Under the pieces are notes generated by a model. That model saw nothing but the letters and a program-made list of their open reading frames with translations, made no database searches and was not told the origin of the DNA. From Candidatus Thioglobus sp. NP1 (GTDB lineage Bacteria > Pseudomonadota > Gammaproteobacteria > PS1 > Pseudothioglobaceae), in contig NZ_CP023860.1 in the NCBI RefSeq assembly GCF_003326015.1, positions 372,001-436,000 on the forward strand: DNA of 64,000 nucleotides, given 5' to 3'. Positions 16,777 to 25,989 of this stretch are shown piece after piece; position 1 is the stretch's first letter, and the number at the start of each line of letters is the position of its first letter. The translations under genes and the position numbers were made by a program.

Positions 16777-17673
16777 TTGGCAACAACAACATTATCATCT
16801 GCAACTAAAGAGGTAACAATTGGTTTTGGCCATCCTTTCGTAATGATTGGTGAGAGAATAAATCCAACTGGAAGAAAAATTTTGGCTGCAGAAATGAAAG
16901 AAGGCGATTATTCAAGAGTTATAGCAGATGCTATTGCCCAAGTTGCTGCTGGTGCACAAATGTTAGATATTAATGCAGGAATCCCTTTAGCAGATGAGCC
17001 AGCGATATTAGCTGAATCTATAAGGCGAGTTCAAGAAGTCGTTGATGTGCCAATTTCAATCGACTCTTCAATTATAGAGGCCCTTGCATCTGGACTTGCT
17101 GCATATCAGGGAAGAGCGCTAGTGAATTCTGTCACGGGTGAAACTGAAGTTTTAGAAAGGGTACTGCCATTAGTGAAAAAGTATGATGCTGCTGTTGTAG
17201 CAATTTCCAACGATGAAACTGGAATTAGTGAGGATCCTAATGAGAGATTTAAGGTTGCAAAAAAAATCGTTGAGCATGCTGCGGATTATGGCATCAAGCC
17301 ACAAGATGTTGTTGTAGATCCTTTGGTTATGCCAATTGGAGCGATTTCTCAAGCTGGTAACCAAGTTTTTGAGCTTGTAAGAAAACTTCGTAATGAGTTA
17401 AAAGTTAATACAACCTGTGGAGCATCAAATGTTAGTTTTGGATTACCGCAACGAAACGGTATTAATAATGCTTTTTTACCTATGCTTATTGCAGCAGGAA
17501 TGACTTCTGCTATTGTAAATCCATTGCATCCAGAATTGGTCCAAGCAATTCGAGCTGGAGATGTGCTTACTGGCGTTGATGATGGATGTACTACTTGGAT
17601 AAGTTCCTATAGAGAGCCTGCAGCCGAAGGAAGTAATCCCAAAGAGGAAAGGCGCAGAAGAAGACGCGCATAG
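16777..17673 (+). CDS. Methyltetrahydrofolate:corrinoid methyltransferase (pterin-binding, MtgA-like)
   Basis: This 298-residue DHPS-like TIM barrel begins VMIGERINPTGRK (about residues 21-33), the pterin-binding signature shared with MetH, AcsE and MtgA; MLDINAGIP, PISIDSS and TTCGASNVSFGLP complete the fold. It would move the methyl group between the corrinoid protein and tetrahydrofolate. The start is TTG at 16777 behind AGGAG. The C-terminus ends in six arginines and an alanine (ERRRRRRA), outside the conserved barrel, echoing basic tails on two other proteins of the operon. Confidence 0.87.
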   Translation: MATTTLSSATKEVTIGFGHPFVMIGERINPTGRKILAAEMKEGDYSRVIADAIAQVAAGAQMLDINAGIPLADEPAILAESIRRVQEVVDVPISIDSSIIEALASGLAAYQGRALVNSVTGETEVLERVLPLVKKYDAAVVAISNDETGISEDPNERFKVAKKIVEHAADYGIKPQDVVVDPLVMPIGAISQAGNQVFELVRKLRNELKVNTTCGASNVSFGLPQRNGINNAFLPMLIAAGMTSAIVNPLHPELVQAIRAGDVLTGVDDGCTTWISSYREPAAEGSNPKEERRRRRRA

Positions 17674-17676
17674 CTT

Positions 17677-18087
17677 ATGTCTGGCATTGAGTATAAGGGA
17701 TCTTGTGTTTGTGGATTGACTTCTTATATAGCTTTTGATTTGAATGACATATCATATTGCCATTGTGTGCAGTGTCGAAAGATGACAGGACACTTCATGG
17801 CTGCATCTCAAGTAAGTAGAGAGAATATTAAAATCAAGGGTAAGATAAAATGGTTTTATACTCATGAAGGTTCAAGGCACGGTTTTTGTGATAATTGTGG
17901 AGCGAATATGTTTTGGCAAAATGATAATAAGCCTACTATAAGCGTTACAGCAGGAAGTATCGAAGATTCTAAAGAACTGGGTACCTGCCACCATATATTT
18001 ACTGATGAAAAAGGATGTTATTATAATATTAACTCTGATGAGCCTCAAAGTGAAGGCTATGATGATATGGTAGGGAGTTCGGAGTAG
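17677..18087 (+). CDS. GFA family zinc protein (CENP-V/GFA domain)
   Basis: This 136-residue protein has the glutathione-dependent formaldehyde-activating enzyme fold. Zinc ligands are visible as CVCG (about residues 10-13), CHCVQCRKMTG (about 28-38) and FCDNCGANMFW (about 71-81). The family name comes from Gfa, proposed to aid formation of S-hydroxymethylglutathione from formaldehyde, but many members have no known role. Its place three bases after the methyl-THF transferase gene suggests handling of formaldehyde released from methylene-THF; this is inference. Confidence 0.85.
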   Translation: MSGIEYKGSCVCGLTSYIAFDLNDISYCHCVQCRKMTGHFMAASQVSRENIKIKGKIKWFYTHEGSRHGFCDNCGANMFWQNDNKPTISVTAGSIEDSKELGTCHHIFTDEKGCYYNINSDEPQSEGYDDMVGSSE

Positions 18088-18091
18088 TATT

Positions 18092-20032
18092 ATGGAAGAT
18101 GTCCAGCAAGTTTGTTTTACCCCGTCAGGTCGCCAATATAAAGGCGAAGCTGGAGATACTTTGTTGCAAGTTGCCCAAGATGCTGGCGTTGCTATTCGTT
18201 CATTGTGTGGTGGTTATGGTCAGTGCCATCAATGCTGGATTGAAGTTTCAGAAGGCTCACACCCTAAATTTGGAGTTGATTGCAAGCCTGAAAATGTTAG
18301 TGGTATCACGAGTCTTGAAAGGCAATTAATCATTGATAATCCAAGTTATAAAGGTAAGCGATTAGCTTGCCAAACATGTATTCAAGGTGACTTAGTAATT
18401 GACGTACCTGAAGATAGTCAAGAGCACAAAGCTTATATAAGCAAAAAAAATTCGAAACAAGATTACTCTATTTCAAGCTCAATAACTCTTATAGATTGCA
18501 CTCTTGAAGAATCAACGCTAGATGAAAATCCTTCAGCCTCTGAAAACCTATTGGCTCAGCTTGAAAAACAGGGTATTAATGCAACAATTGACTTTAATCT
18601 ATTGAGGGGACTGCAGCCACTTATTCATGAAACAAAGGGAAGTCTCACAGTTGCCGTTCGGGATAAAAATCAAATTGTTGCGGCCTATCCTCCAGGGAAT
18701 CACAAGGTATTTGGTGGTGCAATAGATATTGGCTCTACAACTTTAGCTCTCTATGTATATGATTTAAAAGATGGTGAATTAGTATTTGAATCTTCCTCAA
18801 TGAATCCACAAATTCGTTTTGGTGAGGATTTAATGAGCAGAGTTTCTTATGTCATGATGAATAAGGGGGGTGATGAAAAACTAACTACTGCTGTAAGAAC
18901 CAAAATCACTGAGATGCTCCATGAGGCTTGTGAAAATCTAGAAATTGAGTGGGATAAACTATTAGAGGTTGTTTTGGTTGGTAACCCAATTATGCATCAT
19001 ATATTTTTTGGTATTTCACCTGTTGAACTTGGTCAAGCTCCATTCACATTATCAATACGCAGCTGGCTTGATGTTGATGCAAAAGATTTAGATTTTGATT
19101 TACATCCTAAAACTAGATTATCATTTTTACCCCTTATTGCAGGGCATGTTGGGGCAGATACTGCTGCAGCTTACCTTAGTCAAATGGATACAATGCATTC
19201 CGAAACAACTTTGTTGGTTGATATTGGTACAAATGCAGAAATTATGCTCGCAAAAGAAGGTCAGGTGTATGCTACCTCTTCTCCAACAGGTCCAGCTTTT
19301 GAAGGAGCTGAAATTAGTTCAGGAGTTAGAGCAACTTATGGAGCTATCGAACGAGTAAGAATAGATAAAGATACTCTAAAGGTTAGATTTAAGGTGATCG
19401 GTTGTGATGCTTGGTCAGATGAGCCAGATTATGAAATGCTTAAAATGCATGCTGTTGGTATATGTGGAAGTGGGATTATAGAGGCAATTGTTGCTTTTGC
19501 TGAGGCAGGGATTATTGATCAAACTGGGCTTTTTGTAGAATCAATTGCTCCAGAACTTTTTTCAAAAAAAGGCAATACCTCTCGCTTTTTATTAGTTGAT
19601 CAAGGTGAGAAATCAATTTATGTCGAGCAAGTAGATATTCGTTCCATTCAATTAGCAAAGGCCGCTTTGTCTGCAGGCGTATCAATCTTAATGGATTATC
19701 TAAAGTGCAATGAGTTTGATAAAGTATTGTTAGCTGGAGCTTTTGGTGCTCATTTAGATGCTAGGTATGTCGCTCTTTTGGATATTATTCCAACTTCAAC
19801 TGCAGAAAAAATTATTTCTGTTGGTAATGCTGCTGGTGTTGGAGCAAGTGCAGCATTATTAGATGTAAATAAACGTAAAATAATAATTGATGCAGTTGAT
19901 AAAGTTGTAAAAATTGAGACTGCAACTGAACCAAAATTTCAAGAGTATTTTGTTGATGCTATGAAGTTTAGTGTGTCACCTATCAAACAACAAGAAACCA
20001 AAAAAGTTAGACGCCGAAAAAGAGTGTCTTAG
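18092..20032 (+). CDS. Corrinoid activation protein (RACE/RamA-like, 2Fe-2S plus ASKHA domain, DUF4445)
   Basis: This 646-residue ATP-dependent reductase would return oxidised Co(II) corrinoid to the active Co(I) state. An N-terminal ferredoxin-type 2Fe-2S site has Cys39, Cys45, Cys48 and Cys93 (SLCGGYGQCHQCW, LACQTC). ASKHA ATPase phosphate loops follow in FGGAIDIGSTTLALYV (about 207-222), LLVDIGTNAEIML and GICGSGIIEAIVA. The C-terminus is basic, KKVRRRKRVS. Such activators matter because Co(I) is easily oxidised, especially in oxygen-exposed cells. It precedes the MttB-family gene in the same operon. Confidence 0.9.
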   Translation: MEDVQQVCFTPSGRQYKGEAGDTLLQVAQDAGVAIRSLCGGYGQCHQCWIEVSEGSHPKFGVDCKPENVSGITSLERQLIIDNPSYKGKRLACQTCIQGDLVIDVPEDSQEHKAYISKKNSKQDYSISSSITLIDCTLEESTLDENPSASENLLAQLEKQGINATIDFNLLRGLQPLIHETKGSLTVAVRDKNQIVAAYPPGNHKVFGGAIDIGSTTLALYVYDLKDGELVFESSSMNPQIRFGEDLMSRVSYVMMNKGGDEKLTTAVRTKITEMLHEACENLEIEWDKLLEVVLVGNPIMHHIFFGISPVELGQAPFTLSIRSWLDVDAKDLDFDLHPKTRLSFLPLIAGHVGADTAAAYLSQMDTMHSETTLLVDIGTNAEIMLAKEGQVYATSSPTGPAFEGAEISSGVRATYGAIERVRIDKDTLKVRFKVIGCDAWSDEPDYEMLKMHAVGICGSGIIEAIVAFAEAGIIDQTGLFVESIAPELFSKKGNTSRFLLVDQGEKSIYVEQVDIRSIQLAKAALSAGVSILMDYLKCNEFDKVLLAGAFGAHLDARYVALLDIIPTSTAEKIISVGNAAGVGASAALLDVNKRKIIIDAVDKVVKIETATEPKFQEYFVDAMKFSVSPIKQQETKKVRRRKRVS

Positions 20033-20052
20033 GTTTATTAAGGAGAAGTTTA

Positions 20053-21600
20053 ATGGCAAGAGAAAGAAGAAGACGTAGGGGTGGATCAGCTGATGGATCT
20101 GAAGCGCAGGGTGTTCCTAAAGCGCCAGCTTACATTAAACGAAAAATACCACACTATAGTATTCTAAGTGATGAAGATCTTAGTATTATTGAAGAAAATG
20201 CCGATACGATATTAGAAGAGATTGGTATTATTTTTTCTGAAGACCAAGAAGCTCTTGATATACTTGAAAAAGCTGGTGCTAGTATTGATGGAGAGAGAGT
20301 TAGATTTCCAAAAGGAATGTGCCGTAAACTAATTCAAGACAATGCCCCAAGACAGTTTACTCAATATGCTCGTAATCCTGAGAGAAACGTTGAAATTGGG
20401 GGTGACAATATGGTTTTAGTCCCTGCTTATGGCCCGCCATTTGTTCATGATCTTGATGAGGGACGACGTTATGCAACTATAGAAGACTTTAGGAATTTTA
20501 TAAAACTTGCTTATATGTCAGATAATATCCATCATTCTGGTGGAACTATTTGTGAACCAGTAGATATTCCAGTAAATAAGCGCCATTTTGATATGGTTTA
20601 TAGTCATATCAAATACTCAGATAAAGCTTTCATGGGGTCTGTTACAGCAGCTGAAAGAGCTCAGGATACAGTTGATATGGTTAAAATAGTATTTGGTGAT
20701 GAATTTGTTGATAAAAATTGCGTATTAATCAGTTTGATTAATGCTAGCTCTCCAATGTCATTTGATGCCACAATGCTTGGTGCCCTTAAAGTGTATGCAC
20801 GAAATAACCAGGCAACAATTGTAACGCCTTTTATTGTAGCAGGCGCTATGGCACCAACAACTGCTGTAGGTGTTGCAGCGCAGAGTCTTGCAGAGGGTAT
20901 GGCGGGTATGGCATTTGCCCAAATTCTAAGGCCTGGTACACCAGTTATTTATGGTAATTTTGTAACTGCAATGTCTATGAAATCGGGTGCTCCTACATTT
21001 GGAACCCCTGAGGCAGCACACATGATGAATATTTCTGGAGCACTAGCAAGAAGATTGGGTGTTCCATTTAGAAGTGGTGGTGGTTTTAATGGTGCAAAGA
21101 TGCCTGATGCTCAAGCAGGCTATGAGGCTGCTAATACTATGCAAGCAACCTTAAATGCAAGTGTTAATTTTAATCTACATACTGCTGGATGGTTAGAAGG
21201 TGGGCTCTGTATGAGTTATGAGAAATTCATAATGGATGCTGATCAAGCAGGGATGATGAGAGTTTCTGCAGAAGGCATTGATATGACTGAAAATGGCCAA
21301 GCAATGGACGCGATTCGTGAAATTGGCAGTTTTCCAGACGATACACCTAAGCATTTTTTAGGCTGTGAGCATACTAAGAAGAATTTCAAGACTGCTTTTT
21401 ACATGTCAGATGTTCTTGATGATAATAGTTTTGAAAAATGGGTTCAGGATGGCTCAAAGGATACAGCAATGATTGCAAATGAAATATATAAAAAAATGCT
21501 TTCAGAATATGAGCTTCCTCCACTTGATCCAGCTGTAGATGAGGCTTTATTGGCTTATATCAAAGATCGTAAAGATAGTTTTGAAGATTCTAATATCTAA
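20053..21600 (+). CDS. MttB-family methylamine/betaine:corrinoid methyltransferase (non-pyrrolysine)
   Basis: This 515-residue TIM-barrel protein is of the trimethylamine methyltransferase (MttB) superfamily, which moves a methyl group from a quaternary or tertiary amine to the corrinoid protein. There is no in-frame TAG, so it lacks pyrrolysine and belongs with homologues such as the glycine betaine enzyme MtgB, although the substrate could be another betaine or carnitine. Conserved-looking segments are IIEENADTILEEIGI, the Gly-rich SGGGFNGAKMPDAQAGYEA and NLHTAGWLEGGLCMSYEK. The N-terminus is very basic (five consecutive Arg in the first nine residues). AAGGAG precedes the ATG. It is the last gene of the operon. 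Confidence 0.9.
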   Translation: MARERRRRRGGSADGSEAQGVPKAPAYIKRKIPHYSILSDEDLSIIEENADTILEEIGIIFSEDQEALDILEKAGASIDGERVRFPKGMCRKLIQDNAPRQFTQYARNPERNVEIGGDNMVLVPAYGPPFVHDLDEGRRYATIEDFRNFIKLAYMSDNIHHSGGTICEPVDIPVNKRHFDMVYSHIKYSDKAFMGSVTAAERAQDTVDMVKIVFGDEFVDKNCVLISLINASSPMSFDATMLGALKVYARNNQATIVTPFIVAGAMAPTTAVGVAAQSLAEGMAGMAFAQILRPGTPVIYGNFVTAMSMKSGAPTFGTPEAAHMMNISGALARRLGVPFRSGGGFNGAKMPDAQAGYEAANTMQATLNASVNFNLHTAGWLEGGLCMSYEKFIMDADQAGMMRVSAEGIDMTENGQAMDAIREIGSFPDDTPKHFLGCEHTKKNFKTAFYMSDVLDDNSFEKWVQDGSKDTAMIANEIYKKMLSEYELPPLDPAVDEALLAYIKDRKDSFEDSNI

Positions 21601-21690
21601 AAAAAACTAAATTTGGTATTTAGTATAATTCAAGATTTAACGAATTTAATTATCAATATTTAATTGAATTTGTTAGATAATGTTGCCGAC

Positions 21691-21696
21691 TATAAT
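21691..21696 (+). promoter_or_regulatory. TATAAT -10 box upstream of fhs
   Basis: A consensus TATAAT lies about 100 bases before the formate-THF ligase start, with TTGTTA at 21670-21675 as a poorly spaced -35 (15 bases). A transcript from here would include the whole folded leader described next, so the formate branch can be expressed separately from the corrinoid operon. Confidence 0.45.
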
Positions 21697-21725
21697 TTAT
21701 AGATTGAATTTGATAGTTTTTTCTC

Positions 21726-21771
21726 CACTTGAATAAACAGTTTTCAAGTGTTGAAAACCTATTCACTTTTT
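21726..21771 (+). promoter_or_regulatory. Attenuator-like leader with two competing hairpins before fhs
   Basis: Hairpin A pairs TGAATA (21730-21735) plus GTTTTCA (21740-21746) with TGAAAAC (21752-21758) plus TATTCA (21760-21765) and runs straight into CTTTTT, as an intrinsic terminator would. Hairpin B pairs CACTTGAA (21726-21733) with TTCAAGTG (21743-21750) and cannot form together with A. This is the layout of an attenuator or small riboswitch. The stems are AT-rich and no leader peptide is obvious. Confidence 0.45.
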
Positions 21772-21799
21772 ATAATTTTATGCATATTTAGGAGAAAAA

Positions 21800-23479
21800 A
21801 TGAGTGAGTATAAGACAGATATTGATATTGCTAGAGGTGTTACGGGTGAGCATATCAATGAAATAGGAGCTAAGCTTAAAATTAATAAGGATGATTTAGT
21901 TCCTTTTGGTCACGATAAGGCCAAGATCTCTTGGAATGCTATTGATGGTGTTCAAAAGAATAGTGATGGAAAGCTTATTTTAGTAACTGCAGTTACTCCT
22001 ACGCCAGCTGGGGAAGGTAAAACAACTACCTCTGTTGGGCTAACTGATGGGCTGAATAAGATTGGTAGGCAGACTACAGTTTGTTTGCGTGAGCCAAGTT
22101 TAGGGCCATGTTTTGGTATGAAGGGTGGAGCTGCTGGTGGCGGTTTTGCTCAGGTTATTCCAATGGAAGACATTAATCTACATTTCACTGGTGATTTTCA
22201 TGCTATTACATCTGCCCATAGTCTGCTATCTGCGATGATTGATAATCATATTTATTGGGGCAATTCTACTAATATTGATAGTAGAAAAGTTACATTTCGA
22301 AGAGTGGTCGATATGAATGATAGGTCACTTCGTACAATTACCTCCTCACTTGGTGGCTCCACAAATGGCTACCCTCGTGAGGATGGATTCGACATAACAG
22401 TTGCTTCAGAGGTAATGGCTATATTTTGCTTATCTCAAGATTTGAAAGAGCTGGAGGAAAGACTTGGCAATATCATTATTGCTTATACTCGAGATAAGAC
22501 GCCAGTTCGAGCAAAACAAATCAATGCCCACCAAGCAATGACAGTTCTCCTCAAAGATGCTTTTAGACCCAATCTGGTTCAAACTTTAGAGGGTAATCCT
22601 GCCTTAATTCATGGCGGACCTTTTGCAAATATCGCCCATGGTTGTAACTCTGTAATTGCAACTAAAACTGCTCTTAAACTATCAGACTATGTGGTTACAG
22701 AAGCTGGTTTTGGTGCTGACTTAGGTGCTGAAAAATTCTTTGATATTAAATGTCGCAAAGCAGGCCTTGCTCCTGATGCAGTTGTTTTGGTAGCCACTGT
22801 TCGAGCCCTTAAACATCAAGGAGGTGTCGCCAAAGCTGACTTAAATAAGGAAAATACCAAAGCGCTTGCTGCAGGCTGTATAAACCTGGGCAGACACATT
22901 CGCAATCTTAGTCAATTTGGTGTACCACTTGTTGTTGGTATAAATAAATTTGTTACTGATACTGATGCAGAATTCCAGGTCATTAGAGACTATTGTGAAG
23001 AATTCAATGTTGAAGTAAGTGTTACAAGTCACTGGGAACACGGTGGTGATGGCGCTATTGATCTTGCAGAGAAAGTTGTTAAACTTGCTGACTCAGGCGC
23101 TTCTCAATTTAAAACGTTGTATGATGATGAGATGCCACTTTTAGAAAAAGTTGAAACAGTAGCCAAAAACCTCTATCACGCTGATGAAGTTCTAGCGGAT
23201 AAGACAGTTCGGGATCAACTTAATTGGTATCAAGATAATGGCTTCGGCCATCTTCCAGTTTGTATCGCTAAAACTCAATACAGTTTTTCAACGGATCCTC
23301 AATTATTAGGCGCACCTTCTGGCCACTCTATGTCAATCAGAGAAGTAAGGCTTTCGGCGGGCGCTGAATTTGTAGTTGTTGTATGTGGTGCAATTATGAC
23401 CATGCCTGGATTGCCAAGAGTTCCTGCTGCAGATAAAATTAAGTTGGATGAGAATGGCTTAGTACAAGGACTTTTTTAA
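21800..23479 (+). CDS. fhs: Formate--tetrahydrofolate ligase
   Basis: This 559-residue cytoplasmic enzyme interconverts formate, ATP and THF with 10-formyl-THF. The nucleotide loop is [16 protein letters not shown] (about residues 66-81), followed by [19 protein letters not shown] and the C-terminal [15 protein letters not shown], all typical, and the length is standard. With corrinoid methyl-transfer genes upstream and formate dehydrogenase downstream, the likely physiological direction is release of formate with ATP gain. AGGAG precedes the ATG. No folD is in the window. Confidence 0.97.
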   Translation: MSEYKTDIDIARGVTGEHINEIGAKLKINKDDLVPFGHDKAKISWNAIDGVQKNSDGKLILVTAVTPTPAGEGKTTTSVGLTDGLNKIGRQTTVCLREPSLGPCFGMKGGAAGGGFAQVIPMEDINLHFTGDFHAITSAHSLLSAMIDNHIYWGNSTNIDSRKVTFRRVVDMNDRSLRTITSSLGGSTNGYPREDGFDITVASEVMAIFCLSQDLKELEERLGNIIIAYTRDKTPVRAKQINAHQAMTVLLKDAFRPNLVQTLEGNPALIHGGPFANIAHGCNSVIATKTALKLSDYVVTEAGFGADLGAEKFFDIKCRKAGLAPDAVVLVATVRALKHQGGVAKADLNKENTKALAAGCINLGRHIRNLSQFGVPLVVGINKFVTDTDAEFQVIRDYCEEFNVEVSVTSHWEHGGDGAIDLAEKVVKLADSGASQFKTLYDDEMPLLEKVETVAKNLYHADEVLADKTVRDQLNWYQDNGFGHLPVCIAKTQYSFSTDPQLLGAPSGHSMSIREVRLSAGAEFVVVVCGAIMTMPGLPRVPAADKIKLDENGLVQGLF

Positions 23480-23482
23480 AAT

Positions 23483-24328
23483 ATGTCAGTTATCGAAACA
23501 GTTAACTATGAGATTCATAAGGTGGAAGATTTGAACCTTCTAGAATCTAGTGATTGTATCGCAATTGAAGAGCCACTTGAAATAGCTATTCGATATTACA
23601 AGGGGCGTGAATGGATACTAGAGCCACTTATGGTAACAATGAGAACTCCTGGCGATGATGAATCTTTGGTTAGTGGTCTCCTGTTTTCTGAGGGAATTAT
23701 TCAGGATAAGGAAGCAATTGATAAGATTGAAGTAAATGGTGAGAATAAAGGAAAATATGATGTAAATAACTCTTTAATTGTTACTCTAAAAAAAGGTAAT
23801 CAATTGGATCTAAAAAATCTGCAGCGGCATTTTATGGTTAATTCAAGTTGTGGCGTTTGTGGAAAAGGAACTTTAAATGCTATTGAAATTGCTTATGAGC
23901 CAGATATTGATAAAAAAGGTCCATTGGTTGATAGAGCGCTGATTACGGAGTTACCAAATTTATTAAGAGAGAGACAGGAACAGTTTGCAAACACTGGTGG
24001 AGTCCATGCAAGTGCATTAGTAGGTATGAGTGGAGAGGTTTTTCATTTAGCTGAGGATGTAGGAAGGCATAATGCGCTTGATAAATTAATTGGTTATGTA
24101 AGGTGTAATGATATGTTGAACCCTCTTGAGCAATTTATAATGTGCTCAGGTCGTCTGGGTTTTGATATTATCCAAAAAGCATTAATGTCTAGGGTAGGAA
24201 TGATAGTGGGTATTGGAGCACCAACCTCACTAGCACTAGATTTAGCAAGAAAATTTGATATTACATTAGTAGGTTTTATCAAAAAAAATAAATATAATAT
24301 ATACACTGGCGCTTGGCGCATTAAGTAG
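23483..24328 (+). CDS. fdhD: Formate dehydrogenase accessory sulfurtransferase
   Basis: This 281-residue protein transfers sulfur to the molybdenum cofactor before its insertion into formate dehydrogenase. The catalytic loop SSCGVCGKG carries the two Cys (C-x2-C, about residues 117-120) needed in FdhD, and GGVHASAL and DVGRHNALDKLIG are the hallmark conserved stretches of the family. It starts 3 bases after the fhs stop and 19 bases before the dehydrogenase beta gene, so the maturation factor is co-expressed with its client. Confidence 0.95.
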   Translation: MSVIETVNYEIHKVEDLNLLESSDCIAIEEPLEIAIRYYKGREWILEPLMVTMRTPGDDESLVSGLLFSEGIIQDKEAIDKIEVNGENKGKYDVNNSLIVTLKKGNQLDLKNLQRHFMVNSSCGVCGKGTLNAIEIAYEPDIDKKGPLVDRALITELPNLLRERQEQFANTGGVHASALVGMSGEVFHLAEDVGRHNALDKLIGYVRCNDMLNPLEQFIMCSGRLGFDIIQKALMSRVGMIVGIGAPTSLALDLARKFDITLVGFIKKNKYNIYTGAWRIK

Positions 24329-24347
24329 AAAGCATTTAGGAGGGTAA

Positions 24348-25988
24348 ATGTCTAGAAATATTAGTTTATTGTCTGGAAAAAAGGACGATAAGAATAGCTT
24401 GTTTGGAAAGATTTCAGTTAGTCCCAATGAGGCTAGTGATTCCGTGCTTGCGGCTGAATATAATTTGGGCGTTTCTACTGTTCATAGTGCCAAGAGTTTC
24501 TATGACTTTCTCAGTGAAGATTTCAAAAGTAAGAAAGCCTACGTTTGTACTGGAAGTGCTTGTATGTGCAGGGGAACCCAAGATGATGTTTCAGATAAGC
24601 TAAACAATAAATTTGGTGAAGGTAATGTTGGGGAAATGATTTGCCTTGGAAGGTGTTATGAAAATAGTGCTTTTTTCTATAATGGTGAAAACTATTCTGG
24701 CGATGATATAAACAAATTAGATCAGATTATTGCTGGAAAACATACCAGTCAAGCTTATGAAATGAAGTCGTTTTCAAAGACACCTTTTTTGGTTGAAGAA
24801 GATGTTCTTTCTACCTATGATCACTTTAAAGACTTACTTCAAACATGTTTTGAAACAAAAAAAGAGGATTTGATTGCTTCATTAAAAGATTCTGGCCTAC
24901 GCGGCAGAGGCGGTGCTGGCTTTCCTACAGGAATGAAGTGGGAGTTTTGTCAGGCTCAGGAGGCTTCTGCTAAATATGTAGTGTGTAATGCTGATGAAGG
25001 CGATCCTGGGGCTTTTTCAGATAGATATCTTTTAGAAGAGCAGCCATTAAAAGTTTTATTTGGAATGGTAATCTGTGCCTATATTATTGGCTCAAGGCAG
25101 GGTTTTTTATATATTAGGGGTGAGTATCCTGAATCAATTACTATTACAAATGATTCTTTAGAAAAATTACGGGAACTAAACCTTTTGGGTGACAATATAT
25201 TAGGAACTGGTTTTGACTTTGATATGAATGTTGTTGAAGGTCAAGGGGCATATATTTGTGGAGAAGAAACTGCGTTAATAGCTTCCATTGAGGGTCGTCG
25301 TGCTGAGGTAGATGTTCGTCCTCCATTTCCTGTAGTTGAGGGTTTATACAAGAAACCAACTGTAGTTAATAATGTTGAAAGCTTAGCGGCAGTTGCAGCA
25401 ATATTTAAACTTGGTAGTGAGTCCTACAAGAATATTGGAAATGGCAGATCCTTAGGAACTAAATTAGTCTCTTTAGATGGTTATTTCAATAATCCTGGTC
25501 TTTATGAAGTAGATTTAGGTACTCCAGTAAGTTATATTATTGATGAAATTGGTGGTGGATTTAATGATGATATTAAGGCTATTCAGATTGGTGGTCCATT
25601 GGGAGGGATTGTTCCAGTAAATATACTGAAGACCTTAACACTAGACTTTGAAGATTTTTCTGAAAAAGGATTTCTTCTTGGGCATGCAAGTTTTGTGTGT
25701 ATTCCTAAGTCATTCTCGGCTGTAGAATACGCAAAACATCTATTCGCATTCACTGCTCATGAATCATGCGGTAAGTGCTTTCCATGTCGATTAGGGTCAA
25801 CTCGAGGCAAAGAAATGTTAGAATCTGCACTTGAGGAAGATATTAAGTTTTCGGAAGAACTTATTCATGATTTATTACAAACAATGGAAGTTGGCTCGCT
25901 ATGTGCTTTAGGTGGAGGACTTCCCCTTGCAATTAAAAATTTACTCGAATATTGTTCTGACGAGTTTAAACCTTTGATGGAGAAATAG
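24348..25988 (+). CDS. NAD-dependent formate dehydrogenase beta subunit, FdsG-FdsB (NuoE-NuoF) fusion
   Basis: The 546-residue diaphorase subunit passes electrons from formate oxidation to NAD+. The N-terminal 130 residues form a thioredoxin-like 2Fe-2S domain (CTGSACMC about 66-73; CLGRC about 101-105), equivalent to the separate gamma subunit in many FDHs. The NuoF-like part holds the FMN/NADH stretch RGRGGAGFPTGMKWEF, NADEGDPGAF, GEETALIASIEG and a 4Fe-4S site ESCGKCFPCRLG with a later Cys in GSLCALGG. The start follows AGGAGG. The alpha gene follows after one base. Confidence 0.9.
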   Translation: MSRNISLLSGKKDDKNSLFGKISVSPNEASDSVLAAEYNLGVSTVHSAKSFYDFLSEDFKSKKAYVCTGSACMCRGTQDDVSDKLNNKFGEGNVGEMICLGRCYENSAFFYNGENYSGDDINKLDQIIAGKHTSQAYEMKSFSKTPFLVEEDVLSTYDHFKDLLQTCFETKKEDLIASLKDSGLRGRGGAGFPTGMKWEFCQAQEASAKYVVCNADEGDPGAFSDRYLLEEQPLKVLFGMVICAYIIGSRQGFLYIRGEYPESITITNDSLEKLRELNLLGDNILGTGFDFDMNVVEGQGAYICGEETALIASIEGRRAEVDVRPPFPVVEGLYKKPTVVNNVESLAAVAAIFKLGSESYKNIGNGRSLGTKLVSLDGYFNNPGLYEVDLGTPVSYIIDEIGGGFNDDIKAIQIGGPLGGIVPVNILKTLTLDFEDFSEKGFLLGHASFVCIPKSFSAVEYAKHLFAFTAHESCGKCFPCRLGSTRGKEMLESALEEDIKFSEELIHDLLQTMEVGSLCALGGGLPLAIKNLLEYCSDEFKPLMEK

Positions 25989-25989
25989 T

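Noticed and set aside
20053-21600. Pyrrolysine-containing trimethylamine methyltransferase
   Set aside because: No in-frame TAG occurs in the gene and no pyl genes are present.
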